Assembly: GCA_038496445.1 (NCBI GenBank)
Contig: JALMLS010000361.1
Span: 1 to 64,000, forward strand
Reading direction: 5' to 3'
Source of the DNA: Trichosphaerium sp. ATCC 40318
Lineage: Eukaryota > Discosea > Flabellinia > Trichosidae
Length of the DNA: 64,000 bases
In this document: positions 60,088 through 64,000 of the stretch, piece after piece
Numbering within the stretch: position 1 is the stretch's first letter
Layout of the letters: every line of letters begins with the position of its first letter
Made by a program: the position numbers and the translations under genes
The notes under the pieces: generated by a model
The model's input: the letters and a program-made list of their open reading frames with translations, nothing else
Database searches by the model: none
Told to the model about the DNA's origin: nothing

Positions 60088-63000
60088 ATGACTCAACCAG
60101 CAGTGCCAAACAATACAGCACGCACCAACGCTCGTGGTAAGAAGAAACAACGCACGTACAATAGGGAGTTTCAGAAAGGCGAAGTTATAAGGTTCTTGGT
60201 AAAGAAGGAAGCGCTACCAACAACCTCAGTACCTCTAAAAATTCCAGGTACATAATCGGAGCTTTGAGGCTTATTTACTGTATTTGACGTAATGTAGGTG
60301 ACCTTTTCACCCCAGGCAGATTAGAAGGTACTTTATTTAACGAAATTGTAAAATTTCGCCCCTGCTGACGGCAGTTATTTTTAATTTCCGTTTTTCGTTT
60401 ACTGCACGTTACGTAATTATTACCTAACTGCGCACCTCCTACAAATCTTTATACTCAAACCGTACCCAGTATCAAGTACTCAAATTATTTACTTTAGGGT
60501 ATCTATGTTACCTCTACCATGCTCGCGATGACAGAGAATATGAAGAAGGCTTTGGGCCAAGCGTAATAGTTAAAGGTATAAATGTGCAAAACGCTTTTTT
60601 TGTGTTTGTAGGGAGTTTCCTTTTTTTATCAATTCGCTCCCAACTCAAAAAAAAAAAAAAAAACCTTACAATTCAGCCTGAATTAGCAATAATTCGTTGA
60701 TTAAATACAGCCAACTTCTTTTTTTTTTGTTTGAAAATCTTAACCAGACGGAATTTGTAAACTTAGTTTGGTTTTATTTTGTTACTGAATACCCCAAGGT
60801 ATTGTATTATTTTTTGTATTGGCTAATCCGGTTTATTTTACTTTACAAGTATACATTTTACTATTTTGTAGAGAAGCGTCTAAAAACCGGTTTTTTGTTA
60901 ACTTATTCGGTAGTTGGTGGAGAAGAGACAATATGGAAACGTAGTAGAAATAAATGGAATCCTTTTGAAAAGATTAGAACGCTTTCAGACGTTCAGAATG
61001 CAGGATTTACTATCATATGGGTACTTCCGCATTCGTTTTCGTTTTTCTCAAATTATTACCTTACTTTTTCCTATATTACAAATTAAACCTTCTTTTACGC
61101 TATTCAGTATACTTACAAGTTGTTTTTAAGGACCGTTACAAAATCAACTCGTATTATCTTACTGAACGCATGTATTATTATCTAGACAGAGAAAAACATA
61201 AAGAAAAATATGATGCTATTCGCGCAAAGCTATATATTACTCGTTTACACCAAGTTGGTAAAAAAGTATTTCTCCTGCAGTTTATCATGGAGAAGCTTAC
61301 AGACGAGGAGATTCAAAGACAAAAGGATATTTATGCTAAAAAGGCAAGAGAACGAATTGTACTCCTAGTTTCGTTGGTTTTTTTTTTGCAGGCTAATTCG
61401 AGCAATTCTAACTTTTTTTTTAGGTTAAAAAGCGTGAGAAAGGTAAACAACAAGCGGCTAACAAGCACCGGAATCGGGAAAACGCTCAAGGACAGCAAAA
61501 TGTACTTCGCTACAAAGCTTTGAAGGGTTTTTTTATTTTTGTACTAACGCTACGGTAGAATTTCCGACCTGCAAATGGATACTCACCAAACGTGCCTTTA
61601 CAGTTCGGTCAGTTCCAAGCATTCCCAGGTGGGGCAAAGTAAGTAACTTTCTTTTTTTCTAACCCTGTTCAGCAAACAATTAAAATAAAAATTTGTGGGT
61701 TTTTTTTTTTGTACTCGCCTGTCTAAGTATACTGACTTTGTACCTCCTTTTTTAGTCAAGGATTTCACCAGATAGCGCCTATGCATAATATGGCTAGACC
61801 GCAAATGACTCCGCAGATGACTCCACACATGAACCCTCAACTTGGTCAAATGGCACCACAAATGGGCATGCATCAACACGGTCATGTTAATTACGGGCAT
61901 AATGGGTTCCAAATGCAACCAATCCAAGCAAATATCGTGCCTCGAGGCCCTATGGTTCAACTAAACGGCCAAGTACCTAATGCTCATGTTGGCGGACTTG
62001 GTGGCATGCCACAGCAACGTAGTGCGTTCGTAAATCAGCAACCATTCGGCAATCGCTTTGGGGCGAATGCTTCACACAACGGCTTAAGGCCTTTGGCGGA
62101 TCCAATGCAAGGGCACGCTTTGGCTCCTGTAAAGAATAACTGGCATAGCCAAGGCATGGTACGTAGAAATATCTTAAACAAGTCGAATTTGTGATTGTGT
62201 ATTTTCTGATAATCTAACGCTCTTTTTTTTTTACAGAGTAATGATACTTCTCGTTTATCTCATTACACTCACGATGCTCAAATGGAAACAAGGAAAAAGA
62301 AGAATAAAAAGCGACGATCTTTGGATAGTGCGCGCTTACCTTCATTCCAATCACTCACTGCTGGTACAAAAGAAAACCTCTCAAAAAACATGAGAAAATG
62401 AACTCTTAAACAATTCTTGTTGGCTTTGTTATTGATTTGTTGTTTAGAATTCCGTCGTGTTGGCATAGATGATTATGATTATGATGACGCTGAAAAGAAA
62501 CGTGCTAGAAAGGTTAAGAGGTTATCTCTTGATAGTGAGAGCCAGAAACAATTGAATGCTATTAACGGATTTAAGTACGTTATTTGAAAAAAAAATAGAA
62601 ATATTGTGGTTGCTTTGTTTTAACGCTCTAATTTAGCCGTGGTCGTTCTGCGCGCTCAGTTTCTGATCCGCCACCACTTATTGTTAACCCTCTCGTTAAT
62701 GGCACTTCATTTTCGGCTCAATCATCACCAGTACCTTCCCCATTACCTTCTCCGCGATCCTTTGATGCTCCTACGTCTCCTTGGGCAGTATCACCTGGAG
62801 AAGAGCCTAGTTACAACTGGAGTTCTGCGCCTAGCTCACCAGCTGGTGCTCATGGACACAATTACAGATCACACACAAGAAGGGGAAGCAGAGATCGCGT
62901 TTCTCGTTCTAGATCGCCTTCACGAAGCAGTACGTTAGCCTGCGCTTAAATTTGGGAATTATTTTTCCGGCTTTTTTTTTGACTTTCTTGCACGTGTTTG

Positions 63001-63224
63001 TTGTCACATTGGCTTGTCTCATTTTTTTTAAAGGACGCAGAGAACAGCGTATGCCTAGATCCAGGTCCCTCACGCGGATACACGAGCAAAGAGGCGTTGG
63101 CTTCACTCCTGGTTTCACAGCAATCGCAGAAGAACCTTCAACCTTAGAATCAACAAGCGGGGCAAATTATGAGCGTTCTGTTAAAGAACATTATATCCCC
63201 GCGCCTATGCAAATAGACCCGTGA
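60088..63224 (+). CDS. Long multi-exon protein with Met/Gln/Pro-rich and RS-like regions
   Basis: Family not recognised. MTQPAVPNNTARTNARGKKK starts a conserved-looking N-terminal module (YNREFQKGEVIRFLVKKEAL; YLCYLYHARDDREYEEGFGP; EFVNLVWFYFV; SYYLTERMYYYLDREKHKEK). The middle is a Met/Pro/Gln low-complexity stretch (MARPQMTPQMTPHMNPQLGQ; MAPQMGMHQHGHVNYGHNG) at about 61780-62160. The C-terminal third is Ser/Arg/Pro-rich (RRGSRDRVSRSRSPSRS; PRSRSLTRIHEQRG), ending at 63224. RS and SP motifs suggest an RNA-processing or transcription-associated factor; this is inference from composition. Exons between 60290 and 61300 are the least certain. Confidence 0.6.
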
Positions 63225-63728
63225 CAGTTGTGTATTGTAAAATGAAAGTGTAATTAAGTTTTTTAATCCTGACCGGATTTTCAAACGAGAAAAAAAAAAA
63301 TTATGAAAGTCTTTATCCTTTTCTGACCTGCGGCTTGAATTGGTTTTTTTTTTAGTTCGTTTTGGAGAAATAACTTCAAAAGTTCTCAGCAATGGCATTT
63401 TTACTTACTTCCTGTTACGCGTTTTTATTATTGTGTGCGTATGCCATTGTGTAATATAACAGTGATACCGCGTCATTGTAATTAATATGAAACGTGCTTT
63501 TGAGATATTTAGGTTTTTTTTTTAATAAGTGTACTTGATACAAGGGATAACCAGTAAGACAAAAAAATTGATACACAAGCCTAACGCGAGTTGTTTTGGA
63601 AACATTTCGATTTTTTGTTTGGCATGTAATAAATGAAATTAGCCTACAGGTGAGTTAGATAAACTGTATGTCATGTTTTAAACAATGCTAACTACTTTTC
63701 CTAAAATTTCGAGGTTTGTAACGTGCCT
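63225..63728. other. Intergenic region, no gene seen
   Basis: About 500 bp between convergent stops with several T-runs of eight or more. No supported coding frame or RNA gene. Confidence 0.5.
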
Positions 63729-63908
63729 TTAAGCTGCTCCAGCTCTTCTGCGAGCGCAATAACCAAGAACGGCGAGGATACCGACAACGCCAATCACCAA
63801 AAAGAGTACCAAAGCGATCCCGTCACCAGCATCAAAAGCAGCGGCTGCTTCTACACCAACAGAGAAATAGGCCAATAGAAGGGTTACAACGACTTGAAAG
63901 AGGTTCAT
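63729..63908 (-). CDS. 59-residue secreted/membrane microprotein
   Basis: Intronless frame from ATG 63908: MNLFQVVVTLLLAYFSVGVE (signal peptide), AAAAFDAGDGIA, then a second helix LVLFLVIGVVGILAVLGY and a basic end CARRRAGAA, stop at 63729. Codon use is clearly GC-richer than the surroundings (frequent GCC, GTC, CTC), as for a highly expressed gene. Layout: cleaved signal, very short acidic ectodomain, one membrane helix and basic cytosolic tail. No homologue recognised. Confidence 0.65.
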   Translation of the reverse strand: MNLFQVVVTLLLAYFSVGVEAAAAFDAGDGIALVLFLVIGVVGILAVLGYCARRRAGAA

Positions 63909-64000
63909 TGTGAGTGTCTGTGTCTGTTGTTGTTGTTTTTATGAAGTTTCAGTCGAAAAAGTTCTGTTTCCCAAAAACTTAGCATCAGACTTATTATTTT

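Noticed and set aside
1-64000. tRNA, rRNA or CRISPR loci
   Set aside because: I looked for T-loop GGTTCRAATCC patterns, conserved rRNA blocks and regularly spaced repeats on both strands and saw none. The TTCGAA cluster near 55560 lacks a cloverleaf.

Overview
This is nuclear DNA from a unicellular eukaryote. It is AT-rich (roughly 38% GC by eye), packed with genes on both strands, and nearly every gene is broken by several short introns. The gene content fits a free-living phagotrophic protist: Rho and Rab GAPs, BAR, C2 and EF-hand proteins, PARP6/8-type ADP-ribosyltransferase, dual-specificity phosphatases, an AprA/PhoPQ-family secreted protein and a family 14 polysaccharide lyase. I cannot place it in a lineage from this window. 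All gene models below were spliced by hand, using domain motifs and frame continuity, so internal exon borders are less certain than gene identity.

Layout. 1-2.7 kb: a decayed pogo/jerky-type DDE transposase followed by the 3' end of a Cys-rich membrane protein gene. 3-10.5 kb: a Cys-rich membrane protein and a PAP2-type lipid phosphatase (minus), a metallophosphoesterase (plus) and a BAR-RhoGAP protein (minus). 10.7-14.4 kb: a La-motif RNA-binding protein and a PL14 lyase. 14.6-20.6 kb (minus): a type II membrane protein with an Ala-Pro-Thr-Asp linker, a small unknown gene and a TBC1D12/14-like Rab GAP. 20.9-27.3 kb (plus): a 96-residue unknown protein, a beta-helix/GCC2-GCC3 receptor-like protein, a tiny gene, an AprA-like secreted protein and a small secreted protein. 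27.4-34 kb (minus): a C2 protein, an EF-hand protein and Lon. 34.1-40.5 kb: PARP6/8-like (plus), rhodanese-DUSP (minus), and a probable HEAT/ARM protein (plus). 41-50.4 kb: a tiny membrane protein, a nuclear-factor-like gene, a degenerate EEP nuclease, a basic protein, an SGNH hydrolase, an alpha/beta hydrolase and an LPAAT. 50.9-64 kb: a BRCT/coiled-coil/RRM protein, an F-box LRR protein, a second DUSP whose intron holds an inverted-repeat insertion, a RhoGAP/zinc-finger protein, a long low-complexity protein and a 59-residue membrane protein.

Several genes bear on membrane and vesicle biology (BAR-RhoGAP, RhoGAP/zinc finger, TBC, C2, PAP2, LPAAT), but neighbours show no operon-like functional grouping. 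Intergenic gaps are often only 30-150 bp, including divergent pairs 10547-10730, 33963-34103 and 38879-38999.

The most unusual signal is in the introns. Donors are mostly GTACGT rather than GTAAGT. A recurrent class of GC-AG introns uses the donor GCACGT(G), each case forced by reading frame and one by the Walker A motif of Lon. A second group consists of ultrashort introns of 19-25 nt. The palindrome CACGTG also appears far more often than base composition predicts.
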